This document shows, in pieces, positions 24,593 through 33,523 of a DNA stretch of 64,000 bases. Position 1 is the stretch's first letter, and the number at the start of each line of letters is the position of its first letter. Under the pieces are notes generated by a model that was not told the origin of the DNA, did no database searches, and was given only the letters and a program-made list of their open reading frames with translations. Source of the DNA: Marinibaculum pumilum. GTDB taxonomy: Bacteria > Pseudomonadota > Alphaproteobacteria > Ferrovibrionales > Ferrovibrionaceae. The position numbers were made by a program, and so were the translations under genes. The stretch spans positions 248,001 to 312,000 of the forward strand of contig NZ_JBHRTR010000031.1 in the NCBI RefSeq assembly GCF_042646425.1. The letters are read 5' to 3'.

Positions 24593-26347
24593 ATGCCCAC
24601 AACCAATCTCGATAGCCCCGAGACGGCAGTCCTCGGCGGCAAGCCGCGATCCGACGCCGGCCGCCGGCGCTGGCGCCGCCTGCTGCAGCGGCCGGGCCGG
24701 GAGCGGCCGATCTCCCTGCATCTGCTGATTCTGGGTGCTGCCGCCGCCCTGCCGGCAATCATCTTCGCGGGCTACCTTGTCTTCCGTTTCGATGGCGCAC
24801 AACGCCAGGCGACGGAGGCGATCGCCGCATCCACCGCGCGGTCGGTGAGCAGCGGGATCGACAGGGCGGTCGAGGGGATGATGATCACCCTGCGCGTCCT
24901 GGCCAGCGCGAACGCCCTGCAGGAGGCCGACTACGAGGCTTTCCACGCCCGCACCCATGCGGCCCTGCGGGGCAGCGGCACCTATTTCATCCTGGTCGAC
25001 GACGCCTATCAGCAGCTGTTGAACACCCGTGTGCCCTACGGCACGCCGCTGCCGCACACCGCCGACCCCGAATCCGCGACAGAGGCGCTGCGTACCGGCG
25101 GGCTGGTGGTGTCGGACCTGTTCTTCGGTACGGTCTCGCAGTCCTTCGTGTTCAATGTCGTCTCGCCGCTGGAACTGGCGGACAATCGCCGCTACGCGCT
25201 GATCCTGACGAAGAATGCCAGCGACCTGCAGGCCCTGATCGACGAACAGCGCCTGGCGGAAGGCTGGTCGATCAGCCTGACCGACCGCAGCGGGCAACTG
25301 GTCGCCGGCTCGGGCGAGGGCAGCATCGGCGAGATCGAGAAGTTCACCCAGGGCCTCTCGGATCTCGATGGCGGCGGCGGCCCGACCTATGTGACCCGCG
25401 ACGGCGAACGCTACCTGGTCTCCGTCGAAACGGTGCCCCTGTCGCGCTGGCGGGTCACGGTATGGGCGTCGGAGTCGGTGGTCGAACAGCCGCTTCGTGA
25501 GTCGCTGCAGCTGCTGATCCTTGCCGGGCTGCTGATTCTGGGCGCCACCTTCATCCTGTCCCTCTGGTACGGTCGCCATATTGCGGCGCCGATCCGCCGC
25601 CTGATGCGCAATGCCCGCGCGCTGGGGCAGGGCGAACGGGTCGCCTCGTTCGAGTCCCCTGTGCGGGAGGCGAACGAGGTCGCCGACGCGCTTGCCGCGG
25701 CCAGCCGGCAACGTGCGGCGGCGGAGGAACGCATACACCTGCTGATGCGGGAACTGTCGCATCGGGCGAAGAACCAGCTGGCCGTCGTGTCTGCAATGGC
25801 GCGGCAGACCTCCGCGAATGCCGAGTCGCTGGCGGATTTCGCGCCGACCTTCAACGAGCGGGTGCAGGCCCTGGCCCGCTCCACCAGCCTGCTGGGCGAG
25901 CAGAACTGGCAGGCGGCGGGCCTGCGGCAGCTGATCGCGACCCAGCTCGCCCCTTTCGACGGCGAGGATCTGCCGCGCATCGCGCTGGACGGTCCCGATC
26001 TGGAGCTCAGCGCCGATGCGGCGCAGAACCTGGGGCTGGCGCTGCACGAGATGGCCACCAATGCCAGCAAGTACGGTGCCCTCAGCCGCGAGGACGGCAG
26101 GATCGGCGTCACCTGGCGGCTGCGCGACGAGGCGGGCGAGCGGCGGCTGGAATTCGTCTGGGCGGAGCGCGGTGGTCCGAAGGTGTCGCCACCCAGTCGC
26201 TCGGGCTTCGGGACGGTGGTGATCGAGCGTCTGGCGGCACAGTCCCTGAAGGCGAAGGTCGAAACGGACTTCGATCCGGCCGGCGTGACCTGGCGCCTGG
26301 ACATGCCCGCGGACCTGTTGCAGCCTGATCGCGGCCTGTTCGGCTAG
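24593..26347 (+). CDS. HWE-family sensor histidine kinase with periplasmic sensor
   Basis: 584 residues. A membrane helix at about 42-64, a periplasmic cache-like sensor domain (about 66-300, including SGTYFILVDDAYQQLLNTRV), a second helix at about 304-326, a HAMP-like linker (GRHIAAPIRRLMRNARALGQ), then the kinase. The phospho-accepting His is H390 in RELSHRAKNQLAV. The ATPase part shows HEMATNASKYGALS and the WxE motif in FVWAERGGP, the marks of the HWE type. In alphaproteobacteria such kinases often feed the PhyR-EcfG general stress response; no phyR or nepR lies nearby. The ribosome binding site is weak. Confidence 0.92.
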   Translation: MPTTNLDSPETAVLGGKPRSDAGRRRWRRLLQRPGRERPISLHLLILGAAAALPAIIFAGYLVFRFDGAQRQATEAIAASTARSVSSGIDRAVEGMMITLRVLASANALQEADYEAFHARTHAALRGSGTYFILVDDAYQQLLNTRVPYGTPLPHTADPESATEALRTGGLVVSDLFFGTVSQSFVFNVVSPLELADNRRYALILTKNASDLQALIDEQRLAEGWSISLTDRSGQLVAGSGEGSIGEIEKFTQGLSDLDGGGGPTYVTRDGERYLVSVETVPLSRWRVTVWASESVVEQPLRESLQLLILAGLLILGATFILSLWYGRHIAAPIRRLMRNARALGQGERVASFESPVREANEVADALAAASRQRAAAEERIHLLMRELSHRAKNQLAVVSAMARQTSANAESLADFAPTFNERVQALARSTSLLGEQNWQAAGLRQLIATQLAPFDGEDLPRIALDGPDLELSADAAQNLGLALHEMATNASKYGALSREDGRIGVTWRLRDEAGERRLEFVWAERGGPKVSPPSRSGFGTVVIERLAAQSLKAKVETDFDPAGVTWRLDMPADLLQPDRGLFG

Positions 26348-26352
26348 GGCAT

Positions 26353-26372
26353 CCTGCGTCCGGCCGGACGCA
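26353..26372. terminator. perfect 20-base palindrome after the HWE kinase
   Basis: 'ctgcgtccggccggacgcag' is a perfect inverted repeat starting six bases after the kinase stop. Outer 'gcatc...gatgc' can add to the stem. It lacks the T-run of a standard terminator, so it may act as an RNA 3'-end stabiliser or factor-dependent terminator. Confidence 0.5.
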
Positions 26373-26379
26373 GAGAAGA

Positions 26380-26447
26380 TGCTCTATCTCGTTGAAATCG
26401 ATCGACTTATTTCCGCTCGGATGAGTCCATCCGAGCGCAAGTCGATC
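26380..26447 (-). repeat. second dispersed repeat family, copy b
   Basis: Reverse-strand counterpart of 21118-21186. It includes the hairpin 'cgctcggatg-agtc-catccgagcg' (26413-26436, ten-base stem, four-base loop), flanked by 'gttgaaatcgatcgactt' on one side and 'caagtcgatc' on the other, which also pair with each other. It separates the kinase from the exporter gene. Confidence 0.75.
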
Positions 26448-26506
26448 CAGCCTGTCCGCTCCGGCCCCGTTGCGCGGCCCGCCGCGGTCGCCGATCCCGG
26501 ATCCCG

Positions 26507-27745
26507 ATGACAACCCGCGTCCCTCATCATCCCGCGACATTCTCGCTGCTGACCCTGTCGGTGGCCCTAGGCGTCCTCGCCTCGGTCATCTACGTGCCGT
26601 CGATACCGGCGATCGCCCTTGCTCTGGGGGTCGGCGAAGGCGCCGTGCAGCACAGCATGACGCTGTATCTGCTGGCCTTCGCGGTCAGCACCCTGCTGAT
26701 CGGCCCGATCTCCGACAGGCTGGGCCGGCGACCGACCCTGATCGGCGGCCTCGTGCTGTTCTCCCTCTCCGGCGTGGCCTGCGCGCTGTCGGACACGATC
26801 CTGACCCTGCAGCTCGCCCGCATGGTGCAGGGCGTCGGCGCCTGCGCCTGCATGATCGTCGGCCGCGCCGTGGTCCGCGACATCTACGACCGGGAACGTA
26901 CGGCCCGCGCGATGGCGATCCTGGGCATCGTCGTGGCCTCCGGCCCGGCGCTGGCGCCGCTGCTGGGCGGGCAGCTGCAGGTTCTGTTCGGCTGGGAATC
27001 CAGCTTCGTCTTCGTGGCCGGCTGGGGCGCGCTGCTGCTGCTGATGGCGATCTGGGTGCTGCCGGAAACGGTCGACCGCCGGCAGGTCGCGCCGGGGGTG
27101 GTCCGGCAGTTCGCCCACAGCTACAGCCTGCTGCTGACTGCGCCGCCCTTCATCGGCTATGCGCTGTCTGTCGGCGGCGGTGCGGTCGGCTTCTATGCCT
27201 TCACCGCGGCGGCGCCGATCGTGCTGATCAGCGTCCATGGCGTGCCGGCCGAACTCTACGGCTTCTTCGCCGCCTGTCCGCCGATCGGCTTCGTCACGGG
27301 CAGCTGGGTGTGCAGCCGGCTGACCAGCCGCTTCGGCATCGAACGGATGATCCTGGCCGGCTGCATCGGCATCCTGCTGACCGGCACGGCCATCGTGGGC
27401 CTGGACCTGGGCGTCGGCGGCCCCTATGCGATCGCGCTGCCGATGATCGCCTTCGGCTTCTCCAATGGCCTTTCGATGCCGAATGCCTTTGCCGGCGGTC
27501 TCAGCGTCTATCCGCGGATCGCCGGCGCGGCCTCGGGCCTGCAGACCTTCTGCCAGATGGGCGGCGGTGCCCTGGGCACCCTGCTGGTGGCGGAATTCGC
27601 CGTGCGGACCGGGTGGGAGCTCGGGGTCATGATCATCGCCGGCGGCCTCGCCGCGCTCGCCGGTGGACTGATGGTGCTGCTCCCCTGGGCGCCGCCCAGC
27701 GGTGCGGCGGGCCAGGGCGACGGCCAGGCGGCGCGACCGGACTGA
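26507..27745 (+). CDS. Bcr/CflA-type major facilitator drug exporter
   Basis: 412 residues with about twelve membrane helices. The family signature between helices 2 and 3 is present (GPISDRLGRRPTLIGG), and helix 5 carries ASGPALAPLLGGQLQ, the motif C of drug-proton antiporters. The N-terminal IYVPSIPAIALALG is typical of Bcr/CflA. These transporters export drugs or small molecules across the inner membrane. Last residues are hydrophilic (GQGDGQAARPD). It is separated from the upstream kinase by palindromic elements, so it is probably its own unit. Confidence 0.9.
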   Translation: MTTRVPHHPATFSLLTLSVALGVLASVIYVPSIPAIALALGVGEGAVQHSMTLYLLAFAVSTLLIGPISDRLGRRPTLIGGLVLFSLSGVACALSDTILTLQLARMVQGVGACACMIVGRAVVRDIYDRERTARAMAILGIVVASGPALAPLLGGQLQVLFGWESSFVFVAGWGALLLLMAIWVLPETVDRRQVAPGVVRQFAHSYSLLLTAPPFIGYALSVGGGAVGFYAFTAAAPIVLISVHGVPAELYGFFAACPPIGFVTGSWVCSRLTSRFGIERMILAGCIGILLTGTAIVGLDLGVGGPYAIALPMIAFGFSNGLSMPNAFAGGLSVYPRIAGAASGLQTFCQMGGGALGTLLVAEFAVRTGWELGVMIIAGGLAALAGGLMVLLPWAPPSGAAGQGDGQAARPD

Positions 27746-27845
27746 TCGTGCCGGCGTGCGTCATGCGCGTGATGGAGACTGGGTGGCTTGCCGCCCGAAG
27801 CCCGCCAAGGGACTTTCTCGGGGCGAATTTCTGGGGGGCGAAGGG

Positions 27846-27921
27846 TGGTGGGCGATACTGGACTCGAACCAGTGACCTCTCCGATGTGAACGGAACGCTC
27901 TACCAACTGAGCTAATCGCCC
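27846..27921 (-). tRNA. tRNA-Val (anticodon CAC)
   Basis: 76 bases on the minus strand. Acceptor GGGCGAT pairs with ATCGCCC, followed by discriminator A and an encoded CCA (27848-27846). D arm GCTC-AGTTGGTA-GAGC, anticodon stem TTCCG/CGGAG with loop TTCACAT giving anticodon CAC (reads GUG, valine), variable loop AGGTC, and T arm ACTGG-TTCGAGT-CCAGT. All four stems pair well. Confidence 0.97.
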
Positions 27922-28024
27922 GCTGCAGAACTGGCCCTTTGCCGCGACGGTAAGGTCGGGACGGGGCCGGCAGCGAAAATTCGCCCGTGACCGGGCGAGG
28001 CGATGCGTATAATGAGACGGCCGC

Positions 28025-29452
28025 ATGATTGTCAACCAGCTTCGTGAACCAGGGACGAGGGACCGGCCGTCGGACGCTGTTGCGGCCGCGCTGCCGGAAC
28101 CGGTCGGCCCTGTCCTGGCCTGGCTCCTCCGCTGGCATTGGCGGCTGGAGCCGGTGGTGATTCCCGCAGCCCTGCTGCTTCTGGCGCCGATTCTGGTCTA
28201 TGCCAGCAATGGCCTGACCCCGCTTCTGGCATTGCTGGCTCTGTTCTACCTGCCGCGGGTGACACAGAGCCTGCCGGGCCTGACCCGGCTGCGACAGCGC
28301 TACTGGTGGCTGCCCATGGCCTTTCTTGTGTTCTGGGCTTCCGCCTCCGCCTTCTGGTCGCTGCAGCCGCAGGACGACCTGATCTCCGGCCTGCAGCTGG
28401 GCGCGACGATGGCGATCGGCGTGCTGGTGGTGCGCGGCCTGTGCCTGACGCCGCCGCCTGCGGCCCGCCGCATGGGCCTGTTCCTGCCGCTGTCGGTCCT
28501 GTTGGTCGCGCTGCTGGCGGCGGCGGAGATCCTGCTGGATTTCCCCTATACCCGCCGCATGCTGGCCCAGCCGCCGGACTATGAGGGGCCGGATTTCCTG
28601 TTCCTCAACAATATCGCCCGGGGCATGCCGATGATGCTTTTCCTGGCCTGGCCGGCGGTCTACCTGCTGTGGTTCCAGCAGCGCCGGCGGCTCCTCGCGG
28701 TCCTGCTTCTGGCGCTGGTCGCGGCGGTCCTGCTGTACCTGCCGATGGGCGCGACGAAGATGGCGCTGGTGGCGTCCGCTGCGGCGGGCGGGCTGGCCCT
28801 GCTCTGGCCCCGGATCGCGATCGTCCTGACCTGCACCGGCGCCGTGCTTGTGGGCCTGGCGATGGGCGCGCTCCTGTTCCTGGCCCCGCCAGGGGAGGTC
28901 GCCACCGCGGCGGCCGGCCGCCTGCCCGACAGCTGGACGCACCGGCTGCAGATCTGGCGCTATACCGCCGACCATATCGCGGAGCGGCCGCTTGAGGGCT
29001 TCGGCTTCGACGCCTCGCGCAGGATCGGCGGCCAGCTCGTGTCGCCGACCCGGCAGGTGCCGCTGGTGACAGGCAATGGCGGCCAGCGGCTGCCACTTCA
29101 CCCACACAGCATGCCGCTGCAGGTCTGGCTGGAACTTGGCGTGATCGGACTGGTTGCGGTCGCGTTCCTGATGTTCGGCGTGCTGCGGCTGATCTGGCGC
29201 ATGGCCTGGGACCCGCCGGGGACCGCCATGGCCCTTGCCACGCTGGTCTCATGGACGGTAATCGCCAGCCTCAGCTTCGGCATCTGGCAGACTTGGTGGC
29301 TCAATGCCGCCTGGCTGGCCGTGGCGGCCGTCGTGCTGGCGCGGCGGATGGTCGCCGACCGCGATCCGTCCGCCCGCGCAATTCAGCCGGCAGGCACTTC
29401 GGACGGCATCACCGAGCGCATCCCGGCAAGCACCTCGGGCAGGTCGTCGTAG
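28025..29452 (+). CDS. O-antigen ligase / polymerase family membrane protein
   Basis: 475 residues with ten or more membrane helices and one large late periplasmic loop. The loop shows the WaaL/Wzy-type pattern: DSWTHRLQIWRYTADHIAER, then PLEGFGFDASRRIG and LPLHPHSMPLQVWLELG, where the HPH(S/N) and the preceding Arg are the conserved functional residues. It would ligate or polymerise surface polysaccharide from an undecaprenyl carrier. Its last 70 bases overlap the end of gph on the other strand; the tail after residue 450 is hydrophilic and probably accidental. Neighbours glmU-glmS supply amino sugar precursors. Confidence 0.85.
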   Translation: MIVNQLREPGTRDRPSDAVAAALPEPVGPVLAWLLRWHWRLEPVVIPAALLLLAPILVYASNGLTPLLALLALFYLPRVTQSLPGLTRLRQRYWWLPMAFLVFWASASAFWSLQPQDDLISGLQLGATMAIGVLVVRGLCLTPPPAARRMGLFLPLSVLLVALLAAAEILLDFPYTRRMLAQPPDYEGPDFLFLNNIARGMPMMLFLAWPAVYLLWFQQRRRLLAVLLLALVAAVLLYLPMGATKMALVASAAAGGLALLWPRIAIVLTCTGAVLVGLAMGALLFLAPPGEVATAAAGRLPDSWTHRLQIWRYTADHIAERPLEGFGFDASRRIGGQLVSPTRQVPLVTGNGGQRLPLHPHSMPLQVWLELGVIGLVAVAFLMFGVLRLIWRMAWDPPGTAMALATLVSWTVIASLSFGIWQTWWLNAAWLAVAAVVLARRMVADRDPSARAIQPAGTSDGITERIPASTSGRSS

Positions 29453-30120
29453 CGGTCCAGCAGGGCATTGCCGCCCAGCTCCGCCGGCGGGATGGCGGTA
29501 TAGCCGAAGGTGACAACCACCACCGGCACGCCGGCGCCGCGGGCGGCCGCCACGTCGTTGTGCGAATCGCCCAGCATGACCGCCTGGTCCGGCGTTACAT
29601 CGAAGCGGCGCAGGCATTCGCTCACCATCGCCGGGTCCGGCTTGCGGGTGGGCAGGGTGTCGCCGCAGACGGTCGTGTCCACCAGCCCCTGCAGGTCCAG
29701 CGCATCCAGCAGCAGGGTGGTGGGGCCGGTGGTCTTGTTGGTGCAGACGGCGATCCGGCAGCCCGCGGCGCGGGCCCGCCGGATCTGCTCCACGACACCG
29801 GGGAAGGGCCGGCCATGGTCGGCGATATGGGCGCGGTAATAGTCCAGGAACCGGGTCATGGCGGCGTCGATGCCGTCGGGCGGCGGACCGCCGGTGGCCG
29901 CGAAGCCGCGTTCCAGCAAGACCCTTGCGCCATCGCCGACCATGTGGCGGACCTCGTCCAGCCCCCGCGGCGGGCGACCATAGGTCGCCAGCACATGGTC
30001 CAGCGCGGCGGTCAGGTCCGGTGCGCTGTCGACCAGGGTGCCGTCCAGGTCGAAGATCAGGGCCCGCGGCCAGCCGCCTGCCCAGCCGGTGTCTTGGGGC
30101 TGGCCGGGCCTGGCCGGCAT
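29383..30120 (-). CDS. gph: phosphoglycolate phosphatase (HAD family)
   Basis: 245 residues from ATG 30120, which has AAAGGACG upstream; ATG 30144 in the same frame is possible. HAD motifs are complete: I LIFDLDGTLVDSAPDL (nucleophile Asp), II VCTNKTTGP, III the Lys in TRKPDPAMV, IV VMLGDSHNDVAAA. The cap region and DSAPDLTAALDHVL match Gph, which removes phosphoglycolate formed by DNA repair or oxygenase activity. Its 3' end overlaps the convergent ligase gene by 70 bases. Confidence 0.92.
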   Translation of the reverse strand: MPARPGQPQDTGWAGGWPRALIFDLDGTLVDSAPDLTAALDHVLATYGRPPRGLDEVRHMVGDGARVLLERGFAATGGPPPDGIDAAMTRFLDYYRAHIADHGRPFPGVVEQIRRARAAGCRIAVCTNKTTGPTTLLLDALDLQGLVDTTVCGDTLPTRKPDPAMVSECLRRFDVTPDQAVMLGDSHNDVAAARGAGVPVVVVTFGYTAIPPAELGGNALLDRYDDLPEVLAGMRSVMPSEVPAG

Positions 30121-30294
30121 GTCGGCGCCGTCCTTTGGTAGCATTCAGAAACAGCCTTTGATTCGGTAAACCGGTCTTGTTTCGGTAGATCCGTGTGGGT
30201 CGCCGCGGGCGATGGCCGGACCGGTGCCAGCAAGCCCGGCGGGCACCGCCCCGTCAACCCCGATTGCACCGCCTGCCGGCCGGGCCGGATTGCC

Positions 30295-30320
30295 GGAACC
30301 TGCCCCTTTCACCGATCGTT
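30295..30320 (+). promoter_or_regulatory. candidate EcfG-type promoter of glmU-glmS
   Basis: GGAAC at 30295-30299, 17-base spacer, CGTT at 30317-30320, so a start of transcription near 30327 and a leader of about 25 bases before the glmU ATG. Pattern and distance fit a stress sigma factor promoter well. Further upstream, 'ttcggtaaaccggtcttgtttcggtagatccg' (30163-30194) has a repeated 'ttcggta' and may carry the housekeeping promoter. Confidence 0.42.
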
Positions 30321-30351
30321 CAGCCGTCTCCCCCATCATCGCGGACCGCCC

Positions 30352-31698
30352 ATGACCTCAGAGACCCTTGCCGTCGTGATCCTTGCCGCCGGGCGCGGCA
30401 CCCGCATGCGCTCGCACATGCCGAAGGTACTGCATCCGGTCGGCCAGCGTTCCCTGCTGGACCATGTCCTGGATGCGGCGCGCCGGCTGGAGGCCGGCCG
30501 CCGCATCGTCGTGCTGGGCCGCGACATGGATGCGGTTGCGGCGCTCTGCGCCCGCCACGGCGTGGAGACGGTGGTGCAGGATCCGCCACGCGGCACCGGC
30601 GATGCGGTGCGCGCGGCGGCGGTGGCGCTGGAGGGGCATGCCGGGCCGGTGCTGGTGCTGTATGGCGACACGCCGCTGCTGACCGTCGACACACTGGCCG
30701 GGCTGCTGCAGGCGCGGCAGGCCGGCGGCCTGTCCCTGCTGACCTTCCGGCCGCCGGAGCCGGGCGCCTATGGGCGCGTCCTGTGCGGGCCGGACGGCCA
30801 GGTCGAGGCCATCGTGGAGGCCCGCGACGCCACCCCGGCGCAGCTGTCTGTGGATCTGTGCAATGCCGGGCCGCTCGCGGCGCCGGCGCCGCAGCTGTTC
30901 CGCCTGCTGGACGGCCTGGGCGATGCCAATGCCCAGGGCGAGGTCTATCTGACCGACGTGGTCGCCGATGCCCGCGCGGCAGGTCTGTCCGTGCATCCGT
31001 TCGAGGCGCCGGCCGACGAACTCCAGGGCATCAATACCCGCGCCGACCTGGCGGTGGCGGAGGGCATCTTCCAGGACCGCTGCCGCGCGGCGGCAATGGC
31101 CGGCGGCGCTACCCTGGTCGATCCGGCAACGGTCTGGTTCGCCGCCGATACCAGCCTTGGCCGCGACGTGGTGGTGGAGCCGAACGTCGTGTTCGGCCCC
31201 GGGGTCACGGTGGAGGACGAGGTCCGGATCAAGGCGTTCTGCCATATCGAGGGGGCGCATCTGGCGCGCGGCGTGACCGTCGGGCCGTTCGCGCGGCTCC
31301 GCCCGGGCACCGAGGTGGCGGAGGAGGCACGCATCGGCAATTTCGTGGAGGTGAAGGCCGCCAGCATCGGCCGCGGCGCGAAGGTGAACCACCTGTCCTA
31401 TGTCGGCGATGCAGTCGTCGGGGCGGAGGCCAATCTGGGGGCCGGCACCATCACCTGCAACTATGACGGTTTCGCCAAGCACCGGACGGAGATCGGCGCC
31501 GGGGCCTTCATCGGCTCCAACGCCGCCCTGGTGGCGCCGGTGCGGATCGGCGCGGGCGCCCTGGTGGCAGCCGGCAGCACGATAACAGGCGACGTGGCGG
31601 AGGATGCGATGGCCATCGCCCGCGGGCGGCAGGCCGACATCCCCGACGGCGCGGCGCGGTTCCGCCGCAGCCGAAGCAACACTGGCAAGGAGAGCTGA
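30352..31698 (+). CDS. glmU: bifunctional GlmU: GlcNAc-1-P uridyltransferase / GlcN-1-P acetyltransferase
   Basis: 448 residues, standard length. The N-terminal pyrophosphorylase has LAAGRGTRMRSHMPKVLH and GDTPLL with the metal-binding Asp. The C-terminal left-handed beta-helix has repeated hexapeptides, KVNHLSYVGDAVVG with the catalytic region, and LGAGTITCNYDG. It makes UDP-GlcNAc, the precursor of peptidoglycan and lipid A. Start ATG 30352 is the family start (TLAVVILAAG). Only one base separates its stop from glmS, so the two enzymes of the same pathway are one operon, possibly with a stress-type promoter just ahead. Confidence 0.97.
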   Translation: MTSETLAVVILAAGRGTRMRSHMPKVLHPVGQRSLLDHVLDAARRLEAGRRIVVLGRDMDAVAALCARHGVETVVQDPPRGTGDAVRAAAVALEGHAGPVLVLYGDTPLLTVDTLAGLLQARQAGGLSLLTFRPPEPGAYGRVLCGPDGQVEAIVEARDATPAQLSVDLCNAGPLAAPAPQLFRLLDGLGDANAQGEVYLTDVVADARAAGLSVHPFEAPADELQGINTRADLAVAEGIFQDRCRAAAMAGGATLVDPATVWFAADTSLGRDVVVEPNVVFGPGVTVEDEVRIKAFCHIEGAHLARGVTVGPFARLRPGTEVAEEARIGNFVEVKAASIGRGAKVNHLSYVGDAVVGAEANLGAGTITCNYDGFAKHRTEIGAGAFIGSNAALVAPVRIGAGALVAAGSTITGDVAEDAMAIARGRQADIPDGAARFRRSRSNTGKES

Positions 31699-31699
31699 G

Positions 31700-33523
31700 A
31701 TGTGCGGCATCGTCGCTATCACCGGACCGAACGAGGCCGTGCCCTTCCTGCTGGAAGGGCTGCGCCGGCTGGAATATCGCGGCTATGATTCCGCCGGGGT
31801 GGCGACCCTGGTCGATGGCGGCATCGACCGCCGCCGCGCTGCCGGCCGGATCGACAACCTGGCCGAGGTGCTGCGCACTGCGCCGCTGGCCGGTACGACC
31901 GGCATCGGCCATACCCGCTGGGCCACCCATGGCCGGCCGAGCGAAGGCAATGCGCATCCGCACGCCACGGACCGGGTCGCCCTGGTCCACAACGGCATCA
32001 TCGAGAACTATCGCAGCCTGCGGCAGGAGGTCGTCGACCGGGGCCTGCAGCCGGAAAGCGAGACCGACAGCGAGGTGGCGGCCCTGCTGCTGACCGCGCT
32101 GCTGCGCGAGGGCGCGACACCGGAAGAGGCGGTGCCGGCGATGCTGGCGCGGCTGGAGGGCGCCTTCTCTCTGGCGATGATCTTCGCCGGACATGACGGC
32201 CTGGTGATCGGCGCGCGACGCGGCAGCCCGCTGGCGATCGGCTGGGGACGCGACGAGATGTTCCTGGGCTCCGATGCCCTGGCCCTCGCGCCGGTGACGC
32301 AGCGGATCTCCTACCTGGAAGATGGCGACTGGGTCGCGCTGCGCGCTGACGGGGCCCGGGTGCACGATGCCGCGGGGCGGGAGGTCGAGCGGCCCTTCAC
32401 CCAGTCCGCCTATTCCGGTGCGCTGGTGGGCAAGGGCAACCACGCCCATTTCATGCACAAGGAGATCCACGAGCAGCCGACCGTCATCGGCTATACCCTG
32501 CATCGCATGATCGACGCCGCCGCGGGCCGGGTCGCCCTGTCGGACCTGAACGTCGACCTGTCGGCGATCCGGCGGGTCCAGCTGTCGGCCTGCGGCACGG
32601 CGGCGCTCGCCGCGCTGACCGCACGGCACTGGATCGAGGGGCTGGCCGGCATCCCCACCTCTTGGGATGTCGCGTCGGAGCTCCGCTACCGCGCCGTGCC
32701 GATGTCGGGAACCGAGCTCGGCGTCTTCGTCTCCCAATCGGGGGAGACGGCGGACACCCTGGGGGCCATGGCCCAGGCGCAGTCGGCGGGCGCCCACACA
32801 CTGGCGATCACCAACGTCGCCGAAAGCAGCATGGCGCGGGAGGCGGACGACGTGCTGCTGACCATGGCCGGGCCGGAGATCGGCGTGGCGGCCACCAAGA
32901 CCTTCACCTGCCAGCTGGTCGCGCTGGCCTGCCTGGCGATGGCGATCGGCCGCGCCCGTGGCGTGCTCGGCGAGGCGCGGGAAAGCGCCTTTGTCCAGGC
33001 ACTGTCCGAGGTGCCGTCGCGGATCAACGACATCCTCGGTCGCGAGCAGCAGCTGGTCACCCTGGCGGAGACCATCGCGCCGGCCCGCAACGTCCTCTAC
33101 ATCGGCCGCGGCATGTCGCACCCGCTGGCGATGGAGGGGGCGCTGAAGCTGAAGGAAATCTCCTACATCCATGCCGAGGGCTATGCCGCGGGCGAACTGA
33201 AGCACGGGCCGATCGCGCTGATCGACGGCTCCATGCCGGTGATCGTGGTGGCGCCGCGCGATGCGCTGTTCCCGAAGACCCTGTCCAACATGGAGGAGGT
33301 GCTGGCGCGCGGCGCACGGGTGCTGCTGTTCACCGACGCCGAGGGCGCGGAGGAGGCGGACCGCCCCGGCGTGGAGAGCTTCGTGATGCCGGCCATCGAC
33401 CCGCTGGCGGCGCCGCTCCTCTACGCCGTACCGATCCAGCTGATCGCCTATCACGTGGCGCTGCAGAAGGGCACCGACGTCGACCAGCCGCGCAACCTGG
33501 CGAAATCGGTCACGGTGGAGTAG
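31700..33523 (+). CDS. glmS: glutamine-fructose-6-phosphate aminotransferase (isomerizing)
   Basis: 607 residues. N-terminal glutaminase with the catalytic Cys directly after Met (MCGIVAITG), RWATHGRPSEGNAHPH and HNGIIENY. Two SIS domains follow (LSACGTAALAA, FVSQSGETADTLGAM, YIGRGMSHPLAMEGALKLKE), ending in AKSVTVE, the conserved C-terminus. It makes glucosamine-6-phosphate from fructose-6-phosphate and glutamine, the first step toward UDP-GlcNAc. AAGGAGAG lies before the ATG, which follows glmU by one base. The last 14 bases overlap the convergent LysR gene. Confidence 0.98.
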   Translation: MCGIVAITGPNEAVPFLLEGLRRLEYRGYDSAGVATLVDGGIDRRRAAGRIDNLAEVLRTAPLAGTTGIGHTRWATHGRPSEGNAHPHATDRVALVHNGIIENYRSLRQEVVDRGLQPESETDSEVAALLLTALLREGATPEEAVPAMLARLEGAFSLAMIFAGHDGLVIGARRGSPLAIGWGRDEMFLGSDALALAPVTQRISYLEDGDWVALRADGARVHDAAGREVERPFTQSAYSGALVGKGNHAHFMHKEIHEQPTVIGYTLHRMIDAAAGRVALSDLNVDLSAIRRVQLSACGTAALAALTARHWIEGLAGIPTSWDVASELRYRAVPMSGTELGVFVSQSGETADTLGAMAQAQSAGAHTLAITNVAESSMAREADDVLLTMAGPEIGVAATKTFTCQLVALACLAMAIGRARGVLGEARESAFVQALSEVPSRINDILGREQQLVTLAETIAPARNVLYIGRGMSHPLAMEGALKLKEISYIHAEGYAAGELKHGPIALIDGSMPVIVVAPRDALFPKTLSNMEEVLARGARVLLFTDAEGAEEADRPGVESFVMPAIDPLAAPLLYAVPIQLIAYHVALQKGTDVDQPRNLAKSVTVE

